From Algoriphagus terrigena DSM 22685 (lineage in GTDB: Bacteria > Bacteroidota > Bacteroidia > Cytophagales > Cyclobacteriaceae), in contig NZ_AUBW01000006.1 of NCBI RefSeq assembly GCF_000429445.1, forward strand, positions 1 to 64,000: a stretch of 64,000 nt of DNA, given 5' to 3'. Positions 44,674 through 52,607 of this stretch are shown here, piece by piece (the first letter of the stretch is position 1; the number at the start of each line of letters is the position of its first letter). Under the pieces are notes generated by a model. That model saw only the letters and a program-made list of their open reading frames with translations, had not been told where the DNA came from and made no database searches. The position numbers and the translations under genes are program-made.

Positions 44674-46074
44674 ATGAATGTTACAGCGAAGTTTCTAGGA
44701 GGCGCGGGGGCAGTCACCGGCTCCAAATACCTGATTGAACTTGGGGATTTTGAATTTTTGGTGGATTGTGGCCTTTTCCAAGGGCCAAAAGAATGGAGAG
44801 AAAGAAACTGGGACGACTTCCCCACGGCATTGGCGCAACTGGAGGCTGTCGTACTGACCCATGCCCATCTGGACCATATCGGCTACCTGCCCAAGTTGGT
44901 CAAGCAGGGCTATAGCGGACCGATCTATTGCACAGAAGCAACTGCCGAGCTAGCAAAGATCCTGCTACTGGATTCGGGTAAACTTCAGGAAGAGGAAGCA
45001 GAATTTGCCCGCAAGAAAGGCTACTCCCGCCACGAAATTCCCCAGCCTCTGTACACGATGGAAGATGCGGAGGCGGTTTTTCCGCTGCTCGTGCCCCAAG
45101 CTTTCGACAAGCCTGTTTCGATCCATCCCGGCGTGGATCTGACCTATTTTCATGCCGGCCATATTCTTGGAGCGGCCATCGTGAAGATCGTCTTCAAAGG
45201 TGACTCCCAGACCAAGAAACTTATTTTCTCCGGCGATATTGGAAGGTTCAACGACCCTCTTCTTTTCCCTCCCACGCTCATCCCAAAAGCCGACATACTC
45301 TGGATCGAATCGACCTATGGCGACCGAAACTCGCCGCCGGGCAAACCCGAGGACGAACTGGCACTGGCGATCCGGGAGACGTTTGACCGGGGAGGATTGG
45401 TGGTCATTCCCGCATTTGCGGTGGGCAGGACGCAGCTGCTGCTCTATCATCTCTATATGCTGATGGAGAAGGGGAAAATCCCTAAAACGCGGGTCTATCT
45501 AGACAGCCCGATGGCCATAGAAGCCACCAAATTGTACTTGGACTTCCACATGGATCACAGGCTGTCGGCAATGCTGGAAGACGGGCAAGAGCATGCCTTC
45601 AATCATCCTCAGCTTCACTATGTTCAGAAGCAGGAGCAGTCGATGGCCCTCAATGAATTTCACGGACGGGCGATCATCATCTCAGCCAGCGGCATGGCGA
45701 CCGGTGGCCGGGTGTTGCATCACCTTTTTCACCGTGTCCCAGACGAGAGAAACGGGGTGATAATCGTCGGCTATCAGGCTGAGGGCACCCGCGGCAGAAG
45801 ATTGCTGGACGGCGAACCCACACTAAAAATCTACGGAACCGAGGTTCCGGTCAAGGCAAAGATTTACCATATCGAAGGACTCTCTGCCCATGCGGATCAG
45901 AGCGAATTGATGGCCTGGGCCGAGGGATTTACCGACAACCCCAAGCGGGTGTTTGTGGTGCATGGTGAGAAGGAAAGTGCAGAGGCCTTGGCATTCAAAT
46001 TAAAAGACGAATTGGGTTGGAATACAGTGATCCCGCAATATTTGGAATCATTTGTGCTCTTTGAGGGAATCTAA
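44674..46074 (+). CDS. Beta-CASP metallo-beta-lactamase RNase/exonuclease
   Basis: This is a 466-residue MBL-fold nuclease of the beta-CASP group (Ysh1/CPSF73-like in bacteria). The metal motifs are THAHLDHIGYLP (HxHxDH), FHAGHILGAA and FSGDIGRF. The beta-CASP motifs include FAVGRTQLLLYHL, DSPMAIEATKLY and SASGMATGGRVLHHL. The RMMBL C-terminal part contains VKAKIYHIEGLSAHADQSEL. It is expected to process or degrade RNA using two zinc ions. No S1/KH RNA-binding extension is present. The next feature, a tiny ORF, starts 13 nt after its stop. Confidence 0.9.
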   Translation: MNVTAKFLGGAGAVTGSKYLIELGDFEFLVDCGLFQGPKEWRERNWDDFPTALAQLEAVVLTHAHLDHIGYLPKLVKQGYSGPIYCTEATAELAKILLLDSGKLQEEEAEFARKKGYSRHEIPQPLYTMEDAEAVFPLLVPQAFDKPVSIHPGVDLTYFHAGHILGAAIVKIVFKGDSQTKKLIFSGDIGRFNDPLLFPPTLIPKADILWIESTYGDRNSPPGKPEDELALAIRETFDRGGLVVIPAFAVGRTQLLLYHLYMLMEKGKIPKTRVYLDSPMAIEATKLYLDFHMDHRLSAMLEDGQEHAFNHPQLHYVQKQEQSMALNEFHGRAIIISASGMATGGRVLHHLFHRVPDERNGVIIVGYQAEGTRGRRLLDGEPTLKIYGTEVPVKAKIYHIEGLSAHADQSELMAWAEGFTDNPKRVFVVHGEKESAEALAFKLKDELGWNTVIPQYLESFVLFEGI

Positions 46075-46087
46075 ACCTAAGCTACCT

Positions 46088-46165
46088 ATGAAATCGAGCA
46101 TATCATCGGCGACACACAAGGCGATGATTAACAAACTTGCGAGATTCCATGTGGCCTTTAAATAA
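46088..46165 (+). CDS. Tiny ORF, copy C (25 codons), upstream of a lipoprotein gene
   Basis: ATG at 46088 to TAA at 46163-46165. The peptide starts MKSSISSATHKAMIN and ends KLARFHVAFK. It aligns gap-free with copies A and B near 34800. It lies 13 nt after the beta-CASP gene stop and 12 nt before the lipoprotein ATG, so it occupies the whole intergenic space. The downstream gene is unrelated to metB, so the tiny ORF is tied to start regions rather than to one pathway. Confidence 0.6.
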   Translation: MKSSISSATHKAMINKLARFHVAFK

Positions 46166-46177
46166 CAAATTATATAC

Positions 46178-46642
46178 ATGAAAAAGCTCGTATTAATTCT
46201 TTTGTTCCTCTCCTCCGCCGTCCTGCTTCAACACTGCAAACCCTACCAACCCGAAGGCCAGGGCATCACCGGCACTGTCACCTGGGTCGAAGGCAACCAG
46301 ATGCCGACGATCAGCGACACTGCAGACACCACTTCCAAATCTGCAGCGCAACCGATCAAACGGACTGTACGCGTCTATCCCCTGATCAAGTTTGAGGATC
46401 TGAAGGTCGAAAACGGTCTGTACACCGCGGTAGCGGAAGAGCCGCTTACGGAAGTAGAAACTGACGAAAAGGGCAAGTATTCGATCCAACTCAGCCCCGG
46501 CCGATATTCTGTTTTTGTCGTGGAAGAAGGCGGCTTGTTTGCCAGTATCTTCGATGGTGAAGGAAATGTGCAGCCGGTGACCGTGAAGGAAAACGAATGG
46601 ACCTTGCTGGATATTGAGGTGAATTATAAGGCGACTTATTGA
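46178..46642 (+). CDS. Lipoprotein with carboxypeptidase-regulatory-like domain
   Basis: This is a 154-residue lipoprotein. The signal peptide ends in LLQHC (lipidated Cys20). A single beta-sandwich follows: GITGTVTWVEGNQMP, TVRVYPLIKFEDL, TEVETDEKGKYSIQLSPGRY with SVFVVEEGG. The G-x-x-x-T-D-x-x-G-x-Y-x-x-x-L-x-P-G-x-Y pattern is the carboxypeptidase-regulatory/SdrD-B type fold. It probably acts as a binding domain at the envelope. Function is unknown. The tiny ORF copy C lies directly upstream. Confidence 0.75.
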   Translation: MKKLVLILLFLSSAVLLQHCKPYQPEGQGITGTVTWVEGNQMPTISDTADTTSKSAAQPIKRTVRVYPLIKFEDLKVENGLYTAVAEEPLTEVETDEKGKYSIQLSPGRYSVFVVEEGGLFASIFDGEGNVQPVTVKENEWTLLDIEVNYKATY

Positions 46643-46724
46643 AAGAATTGTCAGCCAGAAATATCATAGGGGGACTTTTTAGAAAAGTAAAAAGCTGTTA
46701 CTTCGCAAAGGAATAACTAAGAAG

Positions 46725-47036
46725 ATGTCAAACCGCTGGGGCATATCCAAGCATGTAGAAGATCTTGTGCGGGAACGGGACTTAAATTGCGTGTATTGTG
46801 GAATTTCATTTATCAGTACAATTCCAACCTACAAAACAAGACCAACCTGGGAACACATAGTCAATGACGTGAGGTTGAGAGGAGAAGACAATGTTGCTCT
46901 TTGCTGCGGTTCGTGTAATGCCAGTAAAGGGTCAAAACTTTTAATGGACTGGTTGAAAAGTAACTATTGCTCCACCAAAGGAATCACTGAGAAAAGTGTT
47001 GCAATGCCAGTAAAGAGTCACTTAGCCGAAAAATAG
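46725..47036 (+). CDS. HNH endonuclease (small)
   Basis: This is a 103-residue protein. CVYCGISF is the first zinc pair, RPTWEHIVNDVRLRGEDNVA holds the catalytic His, and LCCGSCNASKGSKLL holds the second cysteine pair and the final Asn. It is not closely related to the HNH protein at 23088. The gene is more A/T-rich than the flanking genes and begins the short accessory patch that also holds the toxin-antitoxin pair. Whether it is defensive is unknown. Confidence 0.8.
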   Translation: MSNRWGISKHVEDLVRERDLNCVYCGISFISTIPTYKTRPTWEHIVNDVRLRGEDNVALCCGSCNASKGSKLLMDWLKSNYCSTKGITEKSVAMPVKSHLAEK

Positions 47037-47087
47037 ACTTTCTATCTCCTCTCCGAATTGCCTTTATCATTATCAAAAAACATCACC

Positions 47088-47339
47088 ATGTTCATCGAAT
47101 TAGAAGTAAAACTGGGCATCCTTGTTCACGGATACACCAATGAAAACAAAGAGATCGAAGAGGTCTTCAACGAGCCTGAGTTCATGAAGAAGATTGTCGC
47201 GATAGACCGTATCCAGTCCATCAGCGAAAAGTATATTCTGGTCAAATCCTCTCACGACCGAATCATGTATTGGGAATACAAGGGCACGATGGCCGAACTA
47301 AAGCAAAGGATGCTGGACGCCGGGATAAAGATTGCATAG
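47088..47339 (+). CDS. Small protein of unknown function
   Basis: This is an 83-residue protein starting at ATG 47088 (MFIELEVKLGILVHG). It has alternating beta and helical segments, with two sections rich in charged residues and ending MAELKQRMLDAGIKIA. An upstream TTG at 47058 would add ten residues but lacks support. No domain is recognised. The FIELEV start and IDRIQSISEKYILVKS middle suggest a small alpha/beta fold. Confidence 0.6.
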   Translation: MFIELEVKLGILVHGYTNENKEIEEVFNEPEFMKKIVAIDRIQSISEKYILVKSSHDRIMYWEYKGTMAELKQRMLDAGIKIA

Positions 47340-47397
47340 GCATTCGCACGCGAAGTGCTATACAACTACCGATCCCCCGATTTTCTCCCTTCCACAA

Positions 47398-47429
47398 TTT
47401 GCAAAATGTTGCCTGATTAGGTAACTTTG
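47398..47429 (+). promoter_or_regulatory. Bacteroidota-type promoter of the toxin-antitoxin operon
   Basis: TTTG (47398-47401), a 20-nt spacer and TAACTTTG (47422-47429) match the TTTG/TAnnTTTG consensus closely. The toxin start codon is only 4 nt downstream, so transcription would begin at or beside it and the message would be leaderless. Confidence 0.6.
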
Positions 47430-47433
47430 ATTC

Positions 47434-47784
47434 GTGGCTGGCAATTTCATAAGGAACATATTCTACTACAAAGCGTTCTATCTTGACTTCTTTGCCAAAC
47501 TTAGGCCAGAGGTTAAGAAAAAATTCAACTGGACCTTGCAGCTGATTGCGACCATAGATCGGGTTCCTGAAAAATACTTCAAACATATCGCTGGCACGAC
47601 TGGGCTTTATGAAATCAGGGTTGAAGTAGGCTCAGACATTTTCAGAGTCTTTAGTTTCTTCGATAAAGGTCACCTAGTGATCCTGGTGAACGGGTTTCAA
47701 AAGAAAACACAAAAGACTCCTAAAAACGAAATCGAGTTAGCAGAACGACTTAAAAAACAATACTTTGATGAACAAGGCAAATAA
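47434..47784 (+). CDS. RelE/HigB-type toxin
   Basis: This is a 116-residue RelE/ParE-superfamily protein of the phage-derived Gp49-like group. Family features are YYKAFYLDFFAKLRPEVKKK, TIDRVPEKYFKHIAGTTGLY with EIRVEVGSDIFRVFSFFDKG, and GFQKKTQKTPKNEIELAE. The basic residues and the RVFSFF and KKTQKTP strands correspond to the mRNA-cleaving surface. The start is a GTG at 47434. It overlaps the antitoxin by 17 nt, with the toxin first, as in HigBA systems. Confidence 0.88.
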   Translation: MAGNFIRNIFYYKAFYLDFFAKLRPEVKKKFNWTLQLIATIDRVPEKYFKHIAGTTGLYEIRVEVGSDIFRVFSFFDKGHLVILVNGFQKKTQKTPKNEIELAERLKKQYFDEQGK

Positions 47785-48073
47785 CGATCTTACATCTTTT
47801 GCTGACCATTTGGACGATCAATACGGCAAACGTGGGACAGCTATACGTGAACAATACGAAGAAGAATTTGAATCATTCAGACTCGGTACGATGTTACAAG
47901 AGCTTCGCAAAAAACAAGGTTTGACTCAGGAACAACTTGCAGTCAAATGCGGCACAACCAAAACCTACATTTCACGCATAGAGAATAACGCGAGTGATAT
48001 CAGATTGTCAACTCTCATGAGAATTATTCACGAAGGGTTAGGAGGGCACCTCAAGTTTTCAGTTGATTTTTAG
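47768..48073 (+). CDS. HigA/XRE-type antitoxin
   Basis: This is a 101-residue protein. A charged N-terminal helix likely wraps the toxin. A helix-turn-helix follows, LGTMLQELRKKQGLTQEQLA with VKCGTTKTYISRIENNASD, and a C-terminal helix (LSTLMRIIHEGLGGHLKFSV) closes it. It should neutralise the toxin and repress the shared promoter. The ATG at 47768 is used in preference to a TTG one codon before. Confidence 0.88.
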   Translation: MNKANNDLTSFADHLDDQYGKRGTAIREQYEEEFESFRLGTMLQELRKKQGLTQEQLAVKCGTTKTYISRIENNASDIRLSTLMRIIHEGLGGHLKFSVDF

Positions 48074-48107
48074 GGCCATCTCTGAAAATCGGAATTAGCA
48101 AAAATAA

Positions 48108-48141
48108 AAAAAGCCCCAGAATCATAGACTCCGGGGCTTTT
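48108..48141. terminator. Bidirectional terminator between higA-type gene and clpC
   Basis: AAAAAGCCCC and GGGGCTTTT pair across a 15-nt loop, with A- and T-tracts on both sides. It serves the convergent antitoxin and clpC genes. Confidence 0.85.
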
Positions 48142-48162
48142 GCATTACTATTATTGTTTTAT

Positions 48163-50703
48163 TTAATTATCTGCTGCCTTTTCCTTTTTGGTCACGGAAA
48201 TCGTCAGTTCGGTACCTTCGCCACTATAGTCGGCGATGATCACGTCTCCTTCGGAAAGGTCGCCCTTCAGGATTTCCTCGGCGATGGCATCTTCCAGGTA
48301 TTTCTGAATCGCACGGTTGAGAGGACGTGCACCATACTGCTGGTCGTAGCCTTTTTCCGCAAGGAAATCTTTGGCCTTCTCCGTCAGCTCGATCTTGTAT
48401 CCCAAATCTGTAATTCTTCGGAACAGCTTACCCAAGCTAATGTCGATGATCTTGAAGATATGCTCTTTGCTCAGCGAATTGAATACCACCACGTCATCAA
48501 GACGGTTGAGGAATTCCGGGCTGAAAGCTTTCTTCAAAGCAGACTGAATGGTCGACTTCATTACATCGTCGATTCCTTCGGTTTTTGCTTTGTTGGCAAA
48601 GCCTATTCCGGCTCCAAAATCTTTCAGATCACGTACGCCAATATTGGACGTCATGATGATGATCGTGTTTCGGAAATCGACTCTTCTACCCAGTCCGTCA
48701 GTCAGAATGCCGTCGTCCAACACCTGCAAGAGGATATTGAACACATCCGGGTGGGCCTTTTCGATCTCGTCAAGGAGTACAACTGAATACGGCTTTCTTC
48801 TGACTTTCTCTGTCAGCTGTCCGCCTTCTTCATAACCCACATAGCCTGGAGGCGCTCCTACCAAACGGGATACGGAGAATTTCTCCATGTATTCCGACAT
48901 ATCGATCCGGATCAGCGAATCGTCTTTGTCGAAGAGGTAAGTAGCTAACATCTTGGCCAACTCAGTCTTACCGACGCCGGTGGGGCCTAGGAAGATGAAT
49001 GAACCGATGGGCTTCTTAGGATCTTTCAAGCCCACTCGTGTGCGCTGGATAGCCTTTGTCAGCTTCTTGATAGCTTCCTCCTGTCCGATGACTTTGTCAC
49101 CCAACTCAACATTCATGTTAAGCAGTTTGGCTCCTTCGTTTTGGGCGATACGCTTAGCAGGAATCCCTGTCATCATCGCGATTACTTCTGCAACGTTGTC
49201 TTCTTCCACGGTGAATCGCTTGGACTTGCTTTCATCTTCCCAGCGATTTTTCGCAGCTTCCAGTTGCTCGAGGAGTTTTTTCTCCTTGTCCCGCAGCTGT
49301 GCCGCTTCCTCGTATTTCTGTGATTTGACTACACGGTTTTTCTCCGCCTTGATGTTCTCTACCTCAGCCTCCAGTCTGAGGATGTCCTCAGGCACGTGGA
49401 TGTTATTGATATGGACTCTGGCACCGGCCTCATCCAGGATATCAATGGCTTTATCAGGAAGGAAACGGTCCGAGATGTATCTGTCGGACAACTTCACACA
49501 GGCCTCAATCGCTTCTGGGGTGTAGATCACATTGTGGTGATCCTCATATTTGTCTTTGATGTTGTTTAAGATTTGGATGGTCTCTTCCGGAGAAGTGGCA
49601 TCCACCATCACCATCTGGAATCGACGGGCCAAGGCACCATCTTTCTCGATGTACTGACGGTATTCATCCAGCGTGGTGGCCCCGATGCATTGGATTTCTC
49701 CACGGGCCAGGGCCGGTTTGAACATATTCGAAGCGTCCAAAGAGCCGGAAGCTCCACCTGCTCCTACGATCGTGTGCAACTCATCAATGAAAAGGATCAC
49801 GTTTGGAGATTTCTCCAGCTCGTTCATCACGGCTTTCATACGCTCTTCAAACTGTCCTCTATATTTCGTCCCCGCAACCAAAGAAGCCAAGTCCAAAGTT
49901 ACCACACGCTTGTTGAAGAGCACGCGGGACACTTTCTTCTGAACAATTCTCAGGGCAAGGCCTTCTGCAATTGCAGTCTTACCCACACCGGGCTCGCCTA
50001 TTAGGATCGGGTTGTTTTTCTTTCTTCGGGAAAGAATCTGTGCTACACGCTCAATCTCTTTCTCACGTCCGATGATCGGATCAAGTTTGTCATCTTCCGC
50101 CATCTTGGTCAGATCGCGTCCGAAGTTATCCAAGACCGGTGTCCGTGACTTTTCTGCGCCAGGCTTGGCTTGACCACCAGCACCGCTGCCGGACGAACCA
50201 AACAATTTCGACCCGTCGTCATCACCGTCTTCAGCTTCCGCTTTTGCACGCGGGGCCGGACCGGCGTCGGATTGCATCTCAAGCATTTCCTTGACAGATT
50301 CGTAGTTCACCTCAAACTTATTCAAGATCTGCGTTGCAATATTATCCTCATCTCTGAGAATTGACAGGAGCAAATGTTCTGTACCTATCAGTTGGCTTTT
50401 GAAGATTTTAGCCTCCAAATAAGTGATCTTCAAGACCTTCTCCGACTGACGGGTCAGCGGAATGTTGGCCATATTTTTCACATTGTGATTTGCAGTACCT
50501 TTCACGGCACGCTCGATGGCATTGCGTAACTCATCCAGAGGAACGCCCATTTTTTTGAGTATCGAGACAGCTACACCTTCTCCTTCGCGTATCATCCCAA
50601 GCAGGAGGTGCTCTGTGCCAATGTAGTCATGTCCCAAGCGAAGCGCTTCTTCGCGGCTGAGAGAGATCACCTCTTTGACTCTATTCGAAAATTTCGCTTC
50701 CAT
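48163..50703 (-). CDS. clpC: ATP-dependent Clp protease ATP-binding subunit ClpC
   Basis: This is an 846-residue AAA+ unfoldase. The N-domain ([20 protein letters not shown]) carries two Clp repeats. The D1 ATPase has Walker A GEPGVGKT and Walker B FIDELHTI. The M domain ([20 protein letters not shown]) is the ClpC/UVR-like coil. The D2 ATPase has GPTGVGKT, with [14 protein letters not shown] and [20 protein letters not shown]. It feeds substrates to ClpP, which is not in this window. A Shine-Dalgarno-like AGAAAGGA lies just upstream of the ATG at 50703. Between the N-domain and D1 is a low-complexity Ala/Gly/Glu/Asp linker. Confidence 0.96.
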   Translation of the reverse strand: MEAKFSNRVKEVISLSREEALRLGHDYIGTEHLLLGMIREGEGVAVSILKKMGVPLDELRNAIERAVKGTANHNVKNMANIPLTRQSEKVLKITYLEAKIFKSQLIGTEHLLLSILRDEDNIATQILNKFEVNYESVKEMLEMQSDAGPAPRAKAEAEDGDDDGSKLFGSSGSGAGGQAKPGAEKSRTPVLDNFGRDLTKMAEDDKLDPIIGREKEIERVAQILSRRKKNNPILIGEPGVGKTAIAEGLALRIVQKKVSRVLFNKRVVTLDLASLVAGTKYRGQFEERMKAVMNELEKSPNVILFIDELHTIVGAGGASGSLDASNMFKPALARGEIQCIGATTLDEYRQYIEKDGALARRFQMVMVDATSPEETIQILNNIKDKYEDHHNVIYTPEAIEACVKLSDRYISDRFLPDKAIDILDEAGARVHINNIHVPEDILRLEAEVENIKAEKNRVVKSQKYEEAAQLRDKEKKLLEQLEAAKNRWEDESKSKRFTVEEDNVAEVIAMMTGIPAKRIAQNEGAKLLNMNVELGDKVIGQEEAIKKLTKAIQRTRVGLKDPKKPIGSFIFLGPTGVGKTELAKMLATYLFDKDDSLIRIDMSEYMEKFSVSRLVGAPPGYVGYEEGGQLTEKVRRKPYSVVLLDEIEKAHPDVFNILLQVLDDGILTDGLGRRVDFRNTIIIMTSNIGVRDLKDFGAGIGFANKAKTEGIDDVMKSTIQSALKKAFSPEFLNRLDDVVVFNSLSKEHIFKIIDISLGKLFRRITDLGYKIELTEKAKDFLAEKGYDQQYGARPLNRAIQKYLEDAIAEEILKGDLSEGDVIIADYSGEGTELTISVTKKEKAADN

Positions 50704-50785
50704 TTAAAATCCTTTCTGATTGTATAATAAACCTGTACGTATGTTACCGAATTTGTTTTATAAACACAATCCTTTTACGGTTTGT

Positions 50786-51409
50786 TCATTGTTTTTTTAT
50801 CGATTCCCTCAGGATTTTTCCAGCCTCGGGTCCGGTGCAAAACAGCAAATCCAGAATGCTCAGGTTTGGCTCAAAGTTTACGCCAAAGAGTTGGGGGTAG
50901 GAAATGGGCTGGTAGAAATCTCTCTCCGAAAAAGGCCTTCCCGGCTCTATTTGAGCTCTTATGTCCTGCACATCTGGAGAAATTTCCTTTTCTGGGAATA
51001 CGGCGATCTTGACAGGCAGCCGTAGAAGTTTAAGACAGATTGTCAGAAGTTTTTGGTTTAAATCCCACAGTCTTACTTCTTCCGACTCGATGACATCTTT
51101 GATGTACGGAAAAAAGAATTCAAAAAACGGCGCTTTCCCATAGGCACTTTGAAGTCCCCGAAGATGGATCGCCTGCCATTTTTGTTCATAATCTATCCTG
51201 ATTTGGTCCATTGGCAGTTTCGGTCGCCTTCCTATGATCGGCACGCTGAGTGTCTCCACTTTATTTGCGAGACGAATCCGGGTGCGGTTGAGGTAGGATT
51301 GCCGCTGGTAAAGGTCCTTTGGAAAGATCAGCAACTCCTCCGCATTGGCGATCGCCGCAAAGAACTCAATGCTCGGAAGGTAATGGAGGTCGATTGCTAT
51401 TCTGTTCAA
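50786..51409 (-). CDS. WbqC-family protein
   Basis: This is a 207-residue protein of the WbqC family, associated in several bacteria with glycan assembly or small-molecule transfer. The N-terminus reads NRIAIDLHYLPSIEFFAAIA, followed by YQRQSYLNRTRIRLANKVET. The family core (QSYxNRxxI, LSVPI, FF) is present. The start is a TTG at 51409, matching the family's usual start position. No ATG is available. A repeat block lies immediately upstream. Confidence 0.8.
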   Translation of the reverse strand: MNRIAIDLHYLPSIEFFAAIANAEELLIFPKDLYQRQSYLNRTRIRLANKVETLSVPIIGRRPKLPMDQIRIDYEQKWQAIHLRGLQSAYGKAPFFEFFFPYIKDVIESEEVRLWDLNQKLLTICLKLLRLPVKIAVFPEKEISPDVQDIRAQIEPGRPFSERDFYQPISYPQLFGVNFEPNLSILDLLFCTGPEAGKILRESIKKQ

Positions 51410-51416
51410 GGGAAAA

Positions 51417-51450
51417 AATCGTTATTGGTTACCGGTTATTGGTTAATCGT
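51417..51450. repeat. TTATTGGTTA repeat upstream of WbqC gene
   Basis: GTTATTGGTTACCGGTTATT followed by GGTTAATCG repeats the same short unit as the block at 14662-14690. Both copies sit directly before a leftward start codon. Confidence 0.45.
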
Positions 51451-51525
51451 ATATCAGTAGACTGTGCGTGTGTCAGCCTAGCGGAGCGAAAGTCTTCGAT
51501 CTCCCTTTTCCCGTCAGGGTAAATT

Positions 51526-52152
51526 TCAAAGCAAATCCTCCAGATTTCCCAATCCCTGCCTGATCACTTCCACTTCGTCTCCGGTGCAGTTGAGGATGGT
51601 GGAAGCCACATTTTGGCCGTATCCGCCATCGATCACGAGGTCCACCAAGTTTTGGTATTTCTCAAAGATCAGCTCAGGATCGGTGGAGTATTCGATGACC
51701 TCGTCCTCGTCACGGATGGAAGTGGAGAGGATCGGCTGCCCGAGTTCCTCCACGATGGCTCTCGGCACGCCATGATTTGGGACACGGATTCCCACCGTCT
51801 TTTTATTACTGTGCAAGATCTTGGGGACCTGCGTACTCGCTTCGAGGATAAATGTAAACGGTCCGGGAAAGGCCTTTTTCATCATCTTAAACACAGGCTT
51901 GTCAATCATCCGCGTGTATTGGGCGATGTTGCTCAGATCGGCACAGATGAAGGAAAAGTTGTGCTTTCTGGGATTGATGCCCTTGATCTTGCAGATGCGC
52001 TCAATGGCGCGCTGGTTGGTGATGTCGCAGCCCATGCCGTAGACCGTATCTGTAGGATAGATGATCACGCCACCGCTGCGAAGCACGTCCACCACCTGCT
52101 GCACCCGTCTCGGATCGGGATTCTCTTCGTAAAGTCTAATAAATTCAGCCAT
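51526..52152 (-). CDS. L-threonylcarbamoyladenylate synthase family protein (Sua5/YciO/TsaC)
   Basis: This is a 208-residue YrdC-fold protein. GGVIIYPTDTVYGMGCDITN, ICKIKGINPRKHNFSFICAD and FPGPFTFILEAS carry the ATP/threonine-binding motifs (K-x-R-x(3)-P region and S-x-R/FPGP). The C-terminal part ends near GDEVEVIRQG. It should make threonylcarbamoyl-AMP for t6A synthesis, feeding TsaD (24830). The ATG at 52152 overlaps the 3' end of the Nudix gene by 8 nt, so the two are translationally coupled. Confidence 0.88.
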   Translation of the reverse strand: MAEFIRLYEENPDPRRVQQVVDVLRSGGVIIYPTDTVYGMGCDITNQRAIERICKIKGINPRKHNFSFICADLSNIAQYTRMIDKPVFKMMKKAFPGPFTFILEASTQVPKILHSNKKTVGIRVPNHGVPRAIVEELGQPILSTSIRDEDEVIEYSTDPELIFEKYQNLVDLVIDGGYGQNVASTILNCTGDEVEVIRQGLGNLEDLL

Positions 52153-52573
52153 TCCCCTCAGCTTTATTTGATTCCACAAGCTTAACCCAATTATCGTACA
52201 AATAATGCACAATCGGGATATCTGCAGCGGCCCAATCCAGGGAAAGTAGCTCGTTTCTATCCACCCAAACCACCCGGGAATGCTCCAAAAGGCATATTTG
52301 TCCGTTCTTCCAAGTCGTCAAAAACGGGATCAAATGAATGATTTTGCCGGGGTATTGAAAGTCAACAGGCGGCAATCCGGCAAAGATCTCCACATCAATG
52401 GCAAGCTCTTCCCGGATTTCCCGAATGAGGCAGGACTTCGGATCTTCACCTTCTTCTAACTTTCCCCCGGGAAATTCCCATTTTCCTGGCAAATCCATCG
52501 AATCAGAACGCTGTGCTGCCAAAACCTTTCCCTGATGAATGATTAGGGCGCAGGTGACGGGGATGATTTTCAT
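52145..52573 (-). CDS. mutT: Nudix hydrolase (MutT-like 8-oxo-dGTP diphosphatase)
   Basis: This is a 142-residue Nudix protein. The Nudix box is GGKLEEGEDPKSCLIREIRE with ELAI (G-x5-E-x7-REUxEExGU), preceded by WEFPG. The MutT-type context (AAQRSDSMDLPGKWEFPGGK) suggests cleaning of oxidised dNTPs, though CTP-pyrophosphatase-type specificity is also possible. The ATG at 52573 is preferred to a TTG two codons upstream. Confidence 0.87.
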   Translation of the reverse strand: MKIIPVTCALIIHQGKVLAAQRSDSMDLPGKWEFPGGKLEEGEDPKSCLIREIREELAIDVEIFAGLPPVDFQYPGKIIHLIPFLTTWKNGQICLLEHSRVVWVDRNELLSLDWAAADIPIVHYLYDNWVKLVESNKAEGNG

Positions 52574-52607
52574 GGGCAAAGGTTCGATACTGGCCCAAAG
52601 TTAGGCT

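Noticed and set aside
47058..47087. TTG start for the small gene at 47088
   Set aside because: The ATG at 47088 begins a natural beta strand. The extension has no support.
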